Source of the DNA: Alphaproteobacteria bacterium
GTDB taxonomy: Bacteria > Pseudomonadota > Alphaproteobacteria > Rhizobiales > Hyphomicrobiaceae
DNA: 64,000 nt
Direction of reading: 5' to 3'
NCBI GenBank assembly: GCA_018819265.1
Contig: JAHJQI010000047.1
Location: 1-64,000, forward strand
The notes below the pieces were generated by a model, which was not told where the DNA came from, made no database searches, and worked only from the letters and a program-made list of their open reading frames with translations. Both the position numbers and the translations under genes were made by a program. This document shows, piece after piece, positions 8,934-17,629 of the stretch; within the stretch, counting starts at the first letter, position 1, and every line of letters starts with the position of its first letter.

Positions 8934-9668
8934 TCAGAAGAATCGTTCGTAGACGAACACCGTATCTCCAGCCTTAACGACATAATCCGCCGGCGCTTCG
9001 ATCTCTTCGACCAGCCCGTCGATCCGGCGCGTGATGCGGAAGCTCCGCTGGCTGGCCCGCTCGCTGTAGCCTCCGGCAATTGCAACCGCCGTCTCGACCG
9101 TCATCCCCGACACGTAGGGGTACTGGCCGGCATTGCGGACTTCGCCGAGAATGAAGAAGGGACGGTTCTGCAGGATGTCGACGGTCACCTGCGGGTCACG
9201 CACGTATTCGGCACCGAGCCGGTCGCGGATGGCGCTTGCCAGGCCGTTTGTCGTGAGGCCGCGGGCAAAAACCGTTCCGATCAAGGGGATCGGAATCTGG
9301 CCGGCATGATCGACGATGTAGGTGCGCGACAGGTTGGGCTGGCCGTAGACGAAGATGCGCAGTCGGTCGCCCGAGTCGAGCAGGTAGGGGCCATCGGCCT
9401 CGGCGACCGCCTTTGGCCCGGTCAGTGCGACAGGAACGACTTCGGGTTCGACCCAGGTCTCCTGTGCGGCGGTGTGAACGTAGCGTACATCCCCGGCCGG
9501 CGCGGGGCCGTGCGCCACCATATGCTCTGCATCATGTTCTGCATCGGTGGCCATCGCACCATTCTGGCCCACCAGCCAACCGTCCGTGGAGGGCAGCGGA
9601 CGGTTGCCCGCACAGCCGGCCATGCCGGGCAGCAGAGCCGCGAGAAGTATGAACGCTCGCCAATACAT
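8934..9668 (-). CDS. Outer-membrane polysaccharide export lipoprotein (Wza/OPX family)
   Basis: A 244-residue lipoprotein: signal peptide with lipobox GMAGC, lipidated Cys19. After a ~75-residue linker comes the polysaccharide-export domain (YLLDSGDRLRIFVYGQPNLSRTYIVD, then GQIPIPLIGTVFARG, DPQVTVDIL) and one SLBB-like segment (RPFFILGEVRNAGQYPYVSGMTVETAVAIAGGYS). It forms the outer-membrane/periplasmic conduit for the polymer (HfsD/UppC-like role). The protein is short, with a single SLBB repeat, typical of adhesin and succinoglycan-type exporters rather than group 1 capsule Wza. First gene of the minus arm; the divergent co-polymerase gene begins 162 bases away. Confidence 0.92.
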   Translation of the reverse strand: MYWRAFILLAALLPGMAGCAGNRPLPSTDGWLVGQNGAMATDAEHDAEHMVAHGPAPAGDVRYVHTAAQETWVEPEVVPVALTGPKAVAEADGPYLLDSGDRLRIFVYGQPNLSRTYIVDHAGQIPIPLIGTVFARGLTTNGLASAIRDRLGAEYVRDPQVTVDILQNRPFFILGEVRNAGQYPYVSGMTVETAVAIAGGYSERASQRSFRITRRIDGLVEEIEAPADYVVKAGDTVFVYERFF

Positions 9669-9830
9669 AGTCGGGCAGCCTCATAAGACGATGTCTATCA
9701 CGTCCTTAGAGCTAGCCCGGGGATGGTTAAGAAACCTTGAGCGGTCGAACCAATTTCAGACAATTAAGGGATTTGTTACCCCGATGCGTTCTAATCCGGT
9801 CCACTTCTTCATCGAATAGAGATCGGACGC
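9669..9830. promoter_or_regulatory. Divergent promoter region of the polysaccharide locus
   Basis: The 162 bases between the OPX lipoprotein gene (minus) and the co-polymerase gene (plus) must hold both promoters. The segment is AT-richer than its surroundings (GGTTAAGAAACCTTGAGC, CAATTTCAGACAATTAAG, GGGATTTGTTACCCC). I see no perfect dyad, and the TTAA half-sites at 9733 and 9771 do not complete a CtrA box. Confidence 0.55.
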
Positions 9831-12029
9831 ATGCGCCAAGCCCCAGCCTCGCCAGACGATATCGACCTGACGACCCTTGGTGCCACCTTGAAGCGCGCGG
9901 CGACGAAGCTCATCGCACTTTCGCTGATCGCCGGCACTCTCACCTACCTGACCTTGTCGACCATCGCTCCCCAGTTTGTGGCCAATGCCGAACTCGCGAT
10001 CGTCGCCAAAAGCGGGCTCAATCCGTTTACTGGCCCCGATCCGCAGAACTCGTCCACGGACCTGGCCTCCCGCATGGACAACGCGGCGGTGAACACCCAC
10101 GTCCGCGCCATCCAATCGCCCGACCTGATTGAAAATGTCGCCGGCGAGCTACGTCTTGCCGGGCGCCCTGAATTCAACCCCGTACTTGGCCCCGTCGACA
10201 CCTTCACCGGCATCCTGCGCACGATTGGCCTGTCGGGAGTCCAAAGCAGCCTCAGCGACAACGACCGCGTGCTGAACGAGGTCTCGAAGCGCCTGCAGGT
10301 CTATTCGCCCGAATCAAGCCGCGCCATCACGATCAATTTCACGTCGATCGATCCGCAGCTCGCCGCCGATTTCGCCAACCGCCTCGCCACCAGCTACCGC
10401 GAGAAGCTCGCCACCGCGACCGTTGCCGAGACCTCGGCCGTCCAGGATAATCTTGCCCCGCGTATCGCCAGGCTTCAGGACGAGGTCGCCAAGGCCGACG
10501 AGGAAGTCGCCGACTTCCGCAACAAGGCAGGACTGCTTGGCGGCGGATCCCAGAAGACCCCGATCAACGAACAGCAGCTCGGTGACATCACCACCGAGCT
10601 GACCAAGGTCAAGACGCTGCGCTCGACCGCCGAAGCACGCGCCAAGAGCGCTCGCGACCTGATGCGCCGCGGCACGCCGGAAGTCATCCCCGAGGTGCAG
10701 CGCTCGCCCTTGATTCAGGGCCTGACATCCCAGCGCGTCGCCGTGGAGCGCGACATTCTCAAGCGGTCGACGAGCCTCAAGCCGGCCCACCCGATCATGA
10801 AGCAGCTGCAGGCCGACCTTGCCGCGGTCAACCGCCAGATCGCCGGCGAAGTCGCCAACCTTGTCGCCGGTCTCGACAAGGAGGCTTACCTTGCCGCCGA
10901 ACAGGAGCAGGCCGTCGTCGCCAGCCTCGAAAAGATGAAGTCGAAGGTTGCCGTCAACACCACTGACGAAGTCGAACTTCGCCGGCTCGAAGCGGTCGCA
11001 ACCTCGAAGCGCGGCGAACTCGAGCGCCTGCGCGCGCAGTTCGAGGCCAACCGTGCCAGAACGGACTCTGGCGCCGTGCCCGTGGAAGCCCAGATCATCA
11101 ATCTGGCGAGAACGCCGAGCATCTCGAACTTCCCCAAGAAGCTGCCCTACACCCTCCTTGTCATGGTCGCGACGCTGCTGCTGGGTACAGCTTTCGTCAT
11201 TACCGCCGGCCTGACGCGCAGCGCCCGCAGCGCCGGTTCCACGCACGCCGCCGACGACCGCCTGCGCGAGGAAATCGCGGCGGCGACTTCGATCCCCTCG
11301 CCGCGCATCCCGCCTTCGCTGGCACCCCTCGTCAATGCTCGCCATGAGCCCGATCTCGTCGATGAACCGGGCCTCCAGCCGCCGCCCCTGCACCGCCCAG
11401 GACATGGCGACGCTTCCCTTCACGTCGGCGATGCCGGGGCTCTGGCAAGGCATCTCCTCGACATCTCGACGGGCGCAACCAACGGCTTCCGCACCCTCAT
11501 CGCAACCCGCATCGACGCCGTCAGCACCGCCGAACTTGCCGTAGCCACCGCTGCCGGACTGACGCTTGCGGATAAGCAGGTGATAATCATCGACTGGAGC
11601 CTCAACGGCACCGGGATCGCCCGCCAGATGTCCCTGCCGAACGCCCCAGGCTTCGTCGAACTTCTGATCGGCAAAGCCACGTTCGCCGACATCGTGCGCT
11701 TCATTCCAGGTTCGAGGACCCACTTCATCCCGAGCGGATGGGCGGTGGCCGAAGGTCCAGAGGGGCTCGACGCCGACCAGCTCAACCTCATTCTCGACGC
11801 CCTCGACGAGGCCTACGACCACATCATAGTCGTTGGCCGCTATGAGAACGCACGCGCCCTCTTCGAAACCATTCAGGGCCGCTTCGACGCCGGCATCGTC
11901 GCCAGCGACACGAGCGACGGACAGCGCGTGCTCGACGATCCGCCTGACACGTTCCTCGGTTTCGAAGTGGCCGACATAGACATCATTCGCTTCGAATCGC
12001 GGGCTGAACAGGCCGAAACCGCCGCCTGA
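9831..12029 (+). CDS. Wzz/GNVR polysaccharide co-polymerase with degenerate tyrosine-kinase-like domain
   Basis: 732 residues. N-terminal Wzz domain with a membrane segment at about 28-50, a long periplasmic coiled-coil region (about 190-440) ending in the GNVR-type helix (ELRRLEAVATSKRGELERLRAQFEANRA), a proline-flanked second membrane segment at about 437-463, and a cytoplasmic domain from about 540. That domain resembles CpsD/Wzc BY-kinases in layout (QVIIIDWSLNG in the Walker A-prime position, DHIIVVGRY in the Walker B position). It has no G-x4-G-K-S/T P-loop and no Tyr-rich tail, so it should not be an active kinase. This recalls Caulobacter HfsA plus HfsB in one chain. It controls chain length and couples polymerisation to export. 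Confidence 0.85.
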   Translation: MRQAPASPDDIDLTTLGATLKRAATKLIALSLIAGTLTYLTLSTIAPQFVANAELAIVAKSGLNPFTGPDPQNSSTDLASRMDNAAVNTHVRAIQSPDLIENVAGELRLAGRPEFNPVLGPVDTFTGILRTIGLSGVQSSLSDNDRVLNEVSKRLQVYSPESSRAITINFTSIDPQLAADFANRLATSYREKLATATVAETSAVQDNLAPRIARLQDEVAKADEEVADFRNKAGLLGGGSQKTPINEQQLGDITTELTKVKTLRSTAEARAKSARDLMRRGTPEVIPEVQRSPLIQGLTSQRVAVERDILKRSTSLKPAHPIMKQLQADLAAVNRQIAGEVANLVAGLDKEAYLAAEQEQAVVASLEKMKSKVAVNTTDEVELRRLEAVATSKRGELERLRAQFEANRARTDSGAVPVEAQIINLARTPSISNFPKKLPYTLLVMVATLLLGTAFVITAGLTRSARSAGSTHAADDRLREEIAAATSIPSPRIPPSLAPLVNARHEPDLVDEPGLQPPPLHRPGHGDASLHVGDAGALARHLLDISTGATNGFRTLIATRIDAVSTAELAVATAAGLTLADKQVIIIDWSLNGTGIARQMSLPNAPGFVELLIGKATFADIVRFIPGSRTHFIPSGWAVAEGPEGLDADQLNLILDALDEAYDHIIVVGRYENARALFETIQGRFDAGIVASDTSDGQRVLDDPPDTFLGFEVADIDIIRFESRAEQAETAA

Positions 12030-12188
12030 GGCATGGCACGCCGGTTAACCCTAACTCACGGCAAATCGCGATCTTCGGTTTGCCGGACCGGGCCTGCACG
12101 CGAATTGCATCCTCTCCTCACGAAGCCGTTAACTGCCGTGAGATTCTTATTTGACTCGCGCGCGCCGACCGGAGGAACCCACCCCCTC

Positions 12189-13295
12189 ATGAGCCGCACG
12201 AACACGTCGATCATCAAAGCCGCACTCAAGGCCCTGGACATAGCCGGGGCAAACCGCATGGCCGCCCCGCTCACCGGCGGCCTCGGTGCAATCCTGATGT
12301 TGCATAACGTGGCCCCCGACACCGGCGAAGCCTTCGAGCCCAACCGGATTTTGCGCATCACCCCCGAATTCCTCAAAGACGTCGTCGGCCTTGTCGGCGA
12401 GATGGGGTTCGAAGCCGTCGCCCTCGACGACATCCCCTCGCGCATGGCCGCAGGCCCCGGCGCCAAGCCCTTTGTTGCCTTCACCTGCGACGACGGCTAC
12501 CGCGACAATCGCGATTACGCGCTGCCGATCCTTCGCCGCCACGGCATTCCGATGGCCGTCTACGTACCGAGCGACTTTGCCGACGCGAAGGGCAATCTGT
12601 GGTGGCTTGCGCTCGAAAGGGCTGTCCGCGAGCTGCCGAGGATCGATGTCATGCTTGGCCGTCAACGCTTCGACTTCAGTTCGCGCACGACGAGCGAAAA
12701 GGTCACGGCCTACCACCGGCTTTACTGGGCTCTGCGCCAGCTTCCCGAACATCAGGCGCGCGACGCCGTGGACGAGCTAAGCAGGACGGCAGGCTTCGAC
12801 CCGGCGTCGCTGTGCCGCGAACTTGTCATGAATTGGGACGAACTGCGGGAATTCTCCTCCGATCCGCTCGTCACGATCGGAGCACACACGACCGGACATT
12901 TCGCGCTGGCAAAGCTCGACGCGGCGAGCGCGCGGCGCCAGATGAGCGAGAGCATCGCCCGGATCGAGACCGAACTCGATCTGCCATGCCGTCACTTCAG
13001 TTTCCCCTACGGCACTGAATCTGCCTGCGGCAACCGCGAATTCCATTTCGCCCGCCAGCTCGGCATGATGACCGCCGTCACGACCGCCAAGGGGCTGATC
13101 CACCGCCGCCACAGGAATTCCATGACGTCGCTGCCCCGCGTTTCGCTGAATGGCGACTTCCAGGACCTTCGCTACGTCCGAACGCTACTGACCGGCGCTC
13201 CCTTTGCGCTTCTGAGAGGCTACCGCCGCCTGACCGGCCTGCCGAACGCCGCCCGCGATCTCTTCACGCCGCGTCGTCTCGCGACATCCACTTGA
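12189..13295 (+). CDS. Polysaccharide deacetylase (NodB/CE4 homology)
   Basis: 368 residues from the ATG at 12189, preceded by GGAGGA 12 bases upstream. The frame is open from 12033, but that extension has no family character. CE4 motifs are visible in order: motif 1 FTCDDGYRDN (catalytic base and metal Asp pair), motif 2 HTTGHFALAKL (two metal His), motif 3 FSFPYG. It removes N-acetyl groups from a polysaccharide. No signal peptide or membrane anchor is apparent, so it may act on lipid-linked or nascent polymer in the cytoplasm, as described for HfsH of Caulobacter, where deacetylation is needed for holdfast adhesion. It is the second gene of the plus arm, and its end overlaps the convergent DUF2842 gene by 32 bases. 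Confidence 0.88.
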   Translation: MSRTNTSIIKAALKALDIAGANRMAAPLTGGLGAILMLHNVAPDTGEAFEPNRILRITPEFLKDVVGLVGEMGFEAVALDDIPSRMAAGPGAKPFVAFTCDDGYRDNRDYALPILRRHGIPMAVYVPSDFADAKGNLWWLALERAVRELPRIDVMLGRQRFDFSSRTTSEKVTAYHRLYWALRQLPEHQARDAVDELSRTAGFDPASLCRELVMNWDELREFSSDPLVTIGAHTTGHFALAKLDAASARRQMSESIARIETELDLPCRHFSFPYGTESACGNREFHFARQLGMMTAVTTAKGLIHRRHRNSMTSLPRVSLNGDFQDLRYVRTLLTGAPFALLRGYRRLTGLPNAARDLFTPRRLATST

Positions 13296-13476
13296 TGATG
13301 ATTGCCGCCGGCACCACCCACAACAGCCCGGCAACTGCGTAGAAAGCCAATTCGATGAACTTCGAGGTGGTATTCACCTCGAGCGCCACCGCGACGACCA
13401 TAGCGATCAGCGCGTAGACAACGATCATCACCATCAGCAACATCGTTCCGACAAGCTTGCGCATGCGCATAGTCAT
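13264..13476 (-). CDS. DUF2842 family small membrane protein
   Basis: 70 residues: MRMRKLVGTMLLMVMIVVYALIAMV is the first membrane helix, FIELAFYAVAGLLWVVPAAII the second, followed by a short charged tail (KWMSRDDAA). This two-helix layout with KxxGT at the start and AGLLWVxPA in helix 2 is the DUF2842 family of alphaproteobacteria, function unknown. GAGGAG lies about 13 bases upstream of the ATG. Its 3' end overlaps the 3' end of the deacetylase gene by 32 bases on opposite strands. Confidence 0.8.
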   Translation of the reverse strand: MTMRMRKLVGTMLLMVMIVVYALIAMVVAVALEVNTTSKFIELAFYAVAGLLWVVPAAIIIKWMSRDDAA

Positions 13477-13618
13477 GGTGGGGTGAAATCTCCTCGTTAG
13501 AGAACTATCCTAACGCCTTCGAACTGGGAAACCGCGCCGCTTGGGCGCATTCCCAATAACTTGGCTTACTGCTTTGTTGCCCGCGCAGATCTCAAAATCA
13601 ATGAAGGTAGACCAGCCG

Positions 13619-14713
13619 ATGTTCGCCGAGCGCGCCACCCGCAACCAGATCCGCTCAGGCCCTGAAGCAACCGCCACTCTGGCGCTGCGCATCTGGCTGT
13701 TCTGCGTCGCCGCCCTCGTCCTCGCCATGATTGTCGTCGGCGGCGCCACAAGGCTCACCGATTCCGGGCTGTCCATCACCGAATGGCAGCCGATTCTTGG
13801 CGCCATTCCCCCGCTGACCAGCGACGATTGGCAAGTGGCCTTCGAGAAATATCGCCAGATACCGGAATATCAACTCGTCAACAAGGGCATGTCGCTCAGC
13901 CAGTTCGAGTTCATCTACTGGTGGGAATGGTCGCACAGGTTCCTCGGCCGCTTCATCGGGCTCGCCTTCGCACTCCCGCTCGCCGTCTTCTGGTTCGCCG
14001 GCATGATCCCGCGCGGGTTTACCCCGAAGCTTCTCGGCATTCTCGCACTCGGCGGACTGCAGGGCTTTTTCGGCTGGTATATGGTCCAGTCGGGACTGTC
14101 CGAGCGCGTCGATGTCAGCCATTACCGGCTGGCGCTGCACCTGACGACCGCCTTCGTCATCCTGGCGGCGATCCTCTGGGTCGCCTTTGAGCTTGCCCGC
14201 ACCAAGGACGAAAACCACATCCGCTTGCATAACCTGAGTACCGCACAGGTGCGCACCGCCTGGGTGATCCTCGCGCTGTTGTTTTTCCAGGTCGTCGTCG
14301 GCGCATTCGTCGCCGGTCTTAAGGCCGGGCTCGTACATAACACCTGGCCGCTGATGAATGGCGCGATCATCCCGGAAGACATCGCCGACCTCGCCCCGTT
14401 GTACCTCAACCTGGTCGAGAACCCGGCAACCGTTCAGTTCATTCACCGGCTGCTCGCCTATATCCTTGTCGCCATGGCCCTGTGGCATTCGTTCTCGATC
14501 TCGGCCAGCGCCGACGATGAGCGCGTCGTCACTTCTTCGAGGCTGTTGGCCGTCGCGATCCTGGCCCAGGCAGGCATTGGAATCTGGACGTTGCTGGCCG
14601 CCGGCAGGGCCGCCGAAATTCCAATACTGCTCGGTTTGATCCACCAGGGCGGCGCCGCAATCGTCCTCGCGATTGCGGTGTGGCACGCCCACCGGATATC
14701 GCGCGCGGCCTGA
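13619..14713 (+). CDS. ctaA: Heme A synthase (COX15/CtaA)
   Basis: 364 residues from the ATG at 13619 (an ATG at 13601 would add six residues; AAGG fits the 13619 start). Eight predicted membrane helices. Family marks are GGATRLTDSGLSITEWQPI near the N-terminus, WWEWSHRFLGR with a heme-ligand His at about residue 106, HLTTAF with its His at about 185, LVHNTWPLMNG, FIHRLLAY and IHQGGAA. The enzyme oxidises heme O to heme A for cytochrome aa3 oxidase in the inner membrane. This is the alphaproteobacterial/mitochondrial type-2 form, with the long EKYRQIPEYQ loop after helix 1. Transcribed alone or with the two small genes behind it. Confidence 0.95.
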   Translation: MFAERATRNQIRSGPEATATLALRIWLFCVAALVLAMIVVGGATRLTDSGLSITEWQPILGAIPPLTSDDWQVAFEKYRQIPEYQLVNKGMSLSQFEFIYWWEWSHRFLGRFIGLAFALPLAVFWFAGMIPRGFTPKLLGILALGGLQGFFGWYMVQSGLSERVDVSHYRLALHLTTAFVILAAILWVAFELARTKDENHIRLHNLSTAQVRTAWVILALLFFQVVVGAFVAGLKAGLVHNTWPLMNGAIIPEDIADLAPLYLNLVENPATVQFIHRLLAYILVAMALWHSFSISASADDERVVTSSRLLAVAILAQAGIGIWTLLAAGRAAEIPILLGLIHQGGAAIVLAIAVWHAHRISRAA

Positions 14714-14828
14714 CCGGCCCATGCGCCCGGCGCTTTTTGACCGGCACTGCGGCGCGGCAGCGCTATCCAGGCTCCGCCGCCAATGCTACGCGGAACGGCT
14801 TTCATCACGATCGCCCGGAGCCTCCCAT

Positions 14829-15230
14829 ATGTCCCTGTTCCACCGCGCCGCCGCCTGCCTCCTGGCGATCGTCTGCGCTGCCCAGTCGCCGCTGGCGGAT
14901 CGCGCAGCCGCCCACCACACCTACGTCAGCAAATACGATCCGGACAGAATCGTCTCGCTCAAGGGCACGATCGCCAGCGTCGACTACCGCAACCCGCACA
15001 TCTTCTTCGATATCACCGTCATCAACCGCGACGGCTCGACGACGACATGGCACGTCGAAACCGAAGCGATCGCCAAGGCGCAGGCGAAGGGCCTCAGCGA
15101 ATCCAAACTCCAGGTTGGAACAGCCGTCGTCGCCACCGGCTGGATGTCGCGCACCGGCGAGGCCGAAATCGGCCTCAAGTCGATTTCTATCGGCGCCAAG
15201 ACCTACACCATCCGCAACACGGCGCGCTGA
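14829..15230 (+). CDS. DUF6152 family exported protein
   Basis: 133 residues starting at the ATG 14829, preceded by CGGAGC at 8 bases. Signal peptide to about residue 28 (CLLAIVCAAQSPLADRAAAHH). The mature protein begins with HHTYVSKYD and continues with VSLKGTIASVDYRNPHIFFDI, a His-His start and a G-T/V-x5-W/Y-x-NPH motif I associate with the DUF6152 family. It has a small beta-barrel-like strand pattern. Function unknown. It is followed after 10 bases by a DUF6644-like membrane protein, an association common in proteobacteria, so the two probably work together at the membrane. Confidence 0.72.
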   Translation: MSLFHRAAACLLAIVCAAQSPLADRAAAHHTYVSKYDPDRIVSLKGTIASVDYRNPHIFFDITVINRDGSTTTWHVETEAIAKAQAKGLSESKLQVGTAVVATGWMSRTGEAEIGLKSISIGAKTYTIRNTAR

Positions 15231-15240
15231 GCCTCATGCC

Positions 15241-15753
15241 ATGATCGAGTTCGAACCGCTGCTGCGCGCCATCTACGACCTTCCCCTCTCTCAAGTCGTG
15301 CGCGGAGCGGTCTGGGTCTACCCCGTCCTCGAAACGCTGCATCTCATCGGTCTCGGCCTCCTGTTCGGCCCGATCATCATCTTCGACCTGCGCGTCCTTG
15401 GCGTGATCTCCAGCCCCGCGCCATCTCCGCTGGCCGGTTTGCTCCTGCCTTGGGTGTGGATCGGCTTCGCCATCAACGCAACGAGCGGTGTCCTGCTGTT
15501 TGGTTCGGATGCCCTTGAGTTCGGCGCCAATCCGGCATTCCAGGCGAAAATAGCGCTGATCGTCCTGGCCGGCTTGAACGCCGCGGTTTTCCAGCTTCGC
15601 GCCGCTGGCGGATACGCCGGCAACGCACCCGCCGGTGATGCACCTTCCCCGGATGCGCCTTTAACGGGCGGACTGCGTTTCCAGGCCGCGCTCTCGATCC
15701 TCCTCTGGCTCGGCGTCATCCTCGCCGGGCGCATGATTGCCTACGTCGCCTGA
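15241..15753 (+). CDS. DUF6644-like integral membrane protein
   Basis: 170 residues with four hydrophobic segments (about 20-45, 60-85, 95-118 and 148-168). The N-terminal helix carries VYPVLETLHLIGLGLLFGPI, and a His within this helix (ETLHLIG) is a possible heme or metal ligand. A Pro/Ala/Asp-rich loop separates the last two helices. It follows the DUF6152 gene by 10 bases and shares its strand, so they are probably one operon. The start ATG at 15241 has no strong ribosome-binding site, consistent with translational coupling. Confidence 0.7.
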   Translation: MIEFEPLLRAIYDLPLSQVVRGAVWVYPVLETLHLIGLGLLFGPIIIFDLRVLGVISSPAPSPLAGLLLPWVWIGFAINATSGVLLFGSDALEFGANPAFQAKIALIVLAGLNAAVFQLRAAGGYAGNAPAGDAPSPDAPLTGGLRFQAALSILLWLGVILAGRMIAYVA

Positions 15754-15896
15754 CGGGCCCGCAGCGCGTCCTGTCGCAAAGTCCGGTCACAAGCGGCAAC
15801 CCGCACCGCGATGTCACCCCAGAAGACCGAACCCGATTTACAAACCCCCGATGACGATCATTGAGAACCGCCGCGCCTTCGCATACGTTGCCGGGA

Positions 15897-17333
15897 ATGA
15901 GCAACATCAAACCCATCCACATCGTCGGCGGCGGCCTTGCCGGCTCCGAAGCCGCCTGGCAGATCGTCCGCCGCGGCGTCCCCGTCATCCTTCACGAGAT
16001 GCGGCCCGTCCGCTCGACCGAAGCCCATTCGACCGATGGCCTTGCCGAACTCGTCTGTTCGAATTCGTTCCGTTCGGACGATTGGAAGACCAACGCCGTC
16101 GGCCTGCTGCACGAGGAAATGCGCCGCTGCCGGTCGCTCATCATGTCGGCGGGCGATTTGCACAAGCTGCCGGCCGGCGGCGCCCTTGCCGTCGACCGCG
16201 ACGCCTTCTCCGCCGAAGTCACCCGCCGCCTCGAAAGCCATCCACTGGTGACGATCGAACGCGGCGAAGTCGCCGGCCTGCCGCCGGCCGACTGGGACAG
16301 CGTCATCATCGCCACCGGACCGCTGACCTCACCGGCCCTGTCGCAAGCCGTTCTCGAACTCACCGGCGAAGGCCAGCTCGCATTTTTCGACGCAATTGCT
16401 CCGATCGTCCACTACGACTCGATCGATCTCGATATCGCCTGGCGCCAGTCGCGCTACGACAAGCCCGGTCCCGGCGGCACCGGTGCCGACTACCTCAACT
16501 GCCCGCTCGACCGGCCAACCTACGAAGCCTTCGTCGATGCCCTGATTTCGGGCGACAAGACTTCATTCAAGGAATGGGAAGCCACCACGCCCTATTTCGA
16601 CGGCTGCCTGCCGATCGAAGTCATGGCGGAGCGCGGTCGCGAAACGCTGCGCTTCGGCCCGATGAAACCTGTCGGCCTGACCGATCCGCACAAGCCTGGC
16701 GAACGCCCCTATGCGGTCGTACAACTGCGCCAGGACAACGCCCTCGGCACACTGTGGAACATCGTCGGTTTCCAGACCAAGCTGAAGTACGCTGAACAGA
16801 CCCGCATCTTCAGGATGATCCCCGGCTTAGAGGATGCGCAGTTCGCCCGCCTCGGCGGCCTGCACCGCAACACGTTCCTCAATTCCCCCAGACTCCTTGA
16901 TGACACCCTGCGCCTGAAAGCCGACCCACGGCTGCGCTTTGCCGGCCAGATCACCGGCGTCGAAGGCTACATCGAAAGCGCCGCCGTCGGTCTCTTGACC
17001 GGCCGCTTCGCCGCCGCCGAGCGCCTCGGCGAAGCCGTTCGCCAGCCGCCGGAAACGACAGCCCTCGGCGCCATGATCCGCCACATCACGGGCGGCCATC
17101 TCTCGGCCGACGAGCCCGGCGGTTCGCGGTCGTTCCAGCCCATGAACGTTAACTATGGGCTGATCCCTCCGCTTGAGGAACTTCCCGCCCACGATGCCGA
17201 TGGCCGCCGCCTCAAGGGCAAGGAACGCGGCAACGCCAAGCGCCTCAAGGTCTCCCAACGCGCGCTTGGAGATCTTGACCGATGGCTCGCCGACGACCCG
17301 CCTTGCGACGATGCCGGCGCCGATTTCCTGTGA
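15897..17333 (+). CDS. trmFO: Methylenetetrahydrofolate-tRNA-(uracil-5-)-methyltransferase
   Basis: 478 residues. The protein makes 5-methyluridine at position 54 of tRNA using methylenetetrahydrofolate and FAD. The N-terminus is the FAD-binding Rossmann segment [15 protein letters not shown], followed by [22 protein letters not shown] (with the conserved catalytic Cys) and [12 protein letters not shown]. The C-terminal half has [40 protein letters not shown], and [16 protein letters not shown]. Start at ATG 15897 ([13 protein letters not shown]); an in-frame TTG at 15861 is unlikely. The distal gene on its strand in this group; no terminator is obvious behind it. Confidence 0.95.
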   Translation: MSNIKPIHIVGGGLAGSEAAWQIVRRGVPVILHEMRPVRSTEAHSTDGLAELVCSNSFRSDDWKTNAVGLLHEEMRRCRSLIMSAGDLHKLPAGGALAVDRDAFSAEVTRRLESHPLVTIERGEVAGLPPADWDSVIIATGPLTSPALSQAVLELTGEGQLAFFDAIAPIVHYDSIDLDIAWRQSRYDKPGPGGTGADYLNCPLDRPTYEAFVDALISGDKTSFKEWEATTPYFDGCLPIEVMAERGRETLRFGPMKPVGLTDPHKPGERPYAVVQLRQDNALGTLWNIVGFQTKLKYAEQTRIFRMIPGLEDAQFARLGGLHRNTFLNSPRLLDDTLRLKADPRLRFAGQITGVEGYIESAAVGLLTGRFAAAERLGEAVRQPPETTALGAMIRHITGGHLSADEPGGSRSFQPMNVNYGLIPPLEELPAHDADGRRLKGKERGNAKRLKVSQRALGDLDRWLADDPPCDDAGADFL

Positions 17334-17629
17334 GCCGATCCCTATGAGAAAGCCGGGCTGGAGGCGGAATGATTTCGCTCAATGCGAGAAAACGGATTCT
17401 GCAATAGCGTTTGCAATCGAAGGTCGCATTAAACGCTAATCCGGCATACAATGCGGCAAGCCGTGGGAAGGTTTTTGGGCGCGCAAGCAGGTTTGCGCCC
17501 ATAGCGTCGGCACGATGAAGCCGCTGCTGGCGCTAGCTTGCGCTTATGGAAGCGGGACGGAACGAACCAAGCCTCCCCGAGTTGGAATGGCACGGTCCCC
17601 GACCCGATACAAAATCAGGAGAAGCAGAC

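Noticed and set aside
9733..9775. CtrA box in the polysaccharide divergent promoter
   Set aside because: TTAA half-sites are present but no pair has a 7-base spacing.
14723..14738. GCGC-CCG-GCGC followed by TTTTT after ctaA as a terminator
   Set aside because: A four-base stem is too weak, and the DUF6152 gene follows closely on the same strand.
17477..17500. GGGCGC/GCGCCC hairpin after trmFO as a terminator
   Set aside because: The stem is only six pairs with a long loop, and T residues lie before rather than after it on the plus strand.
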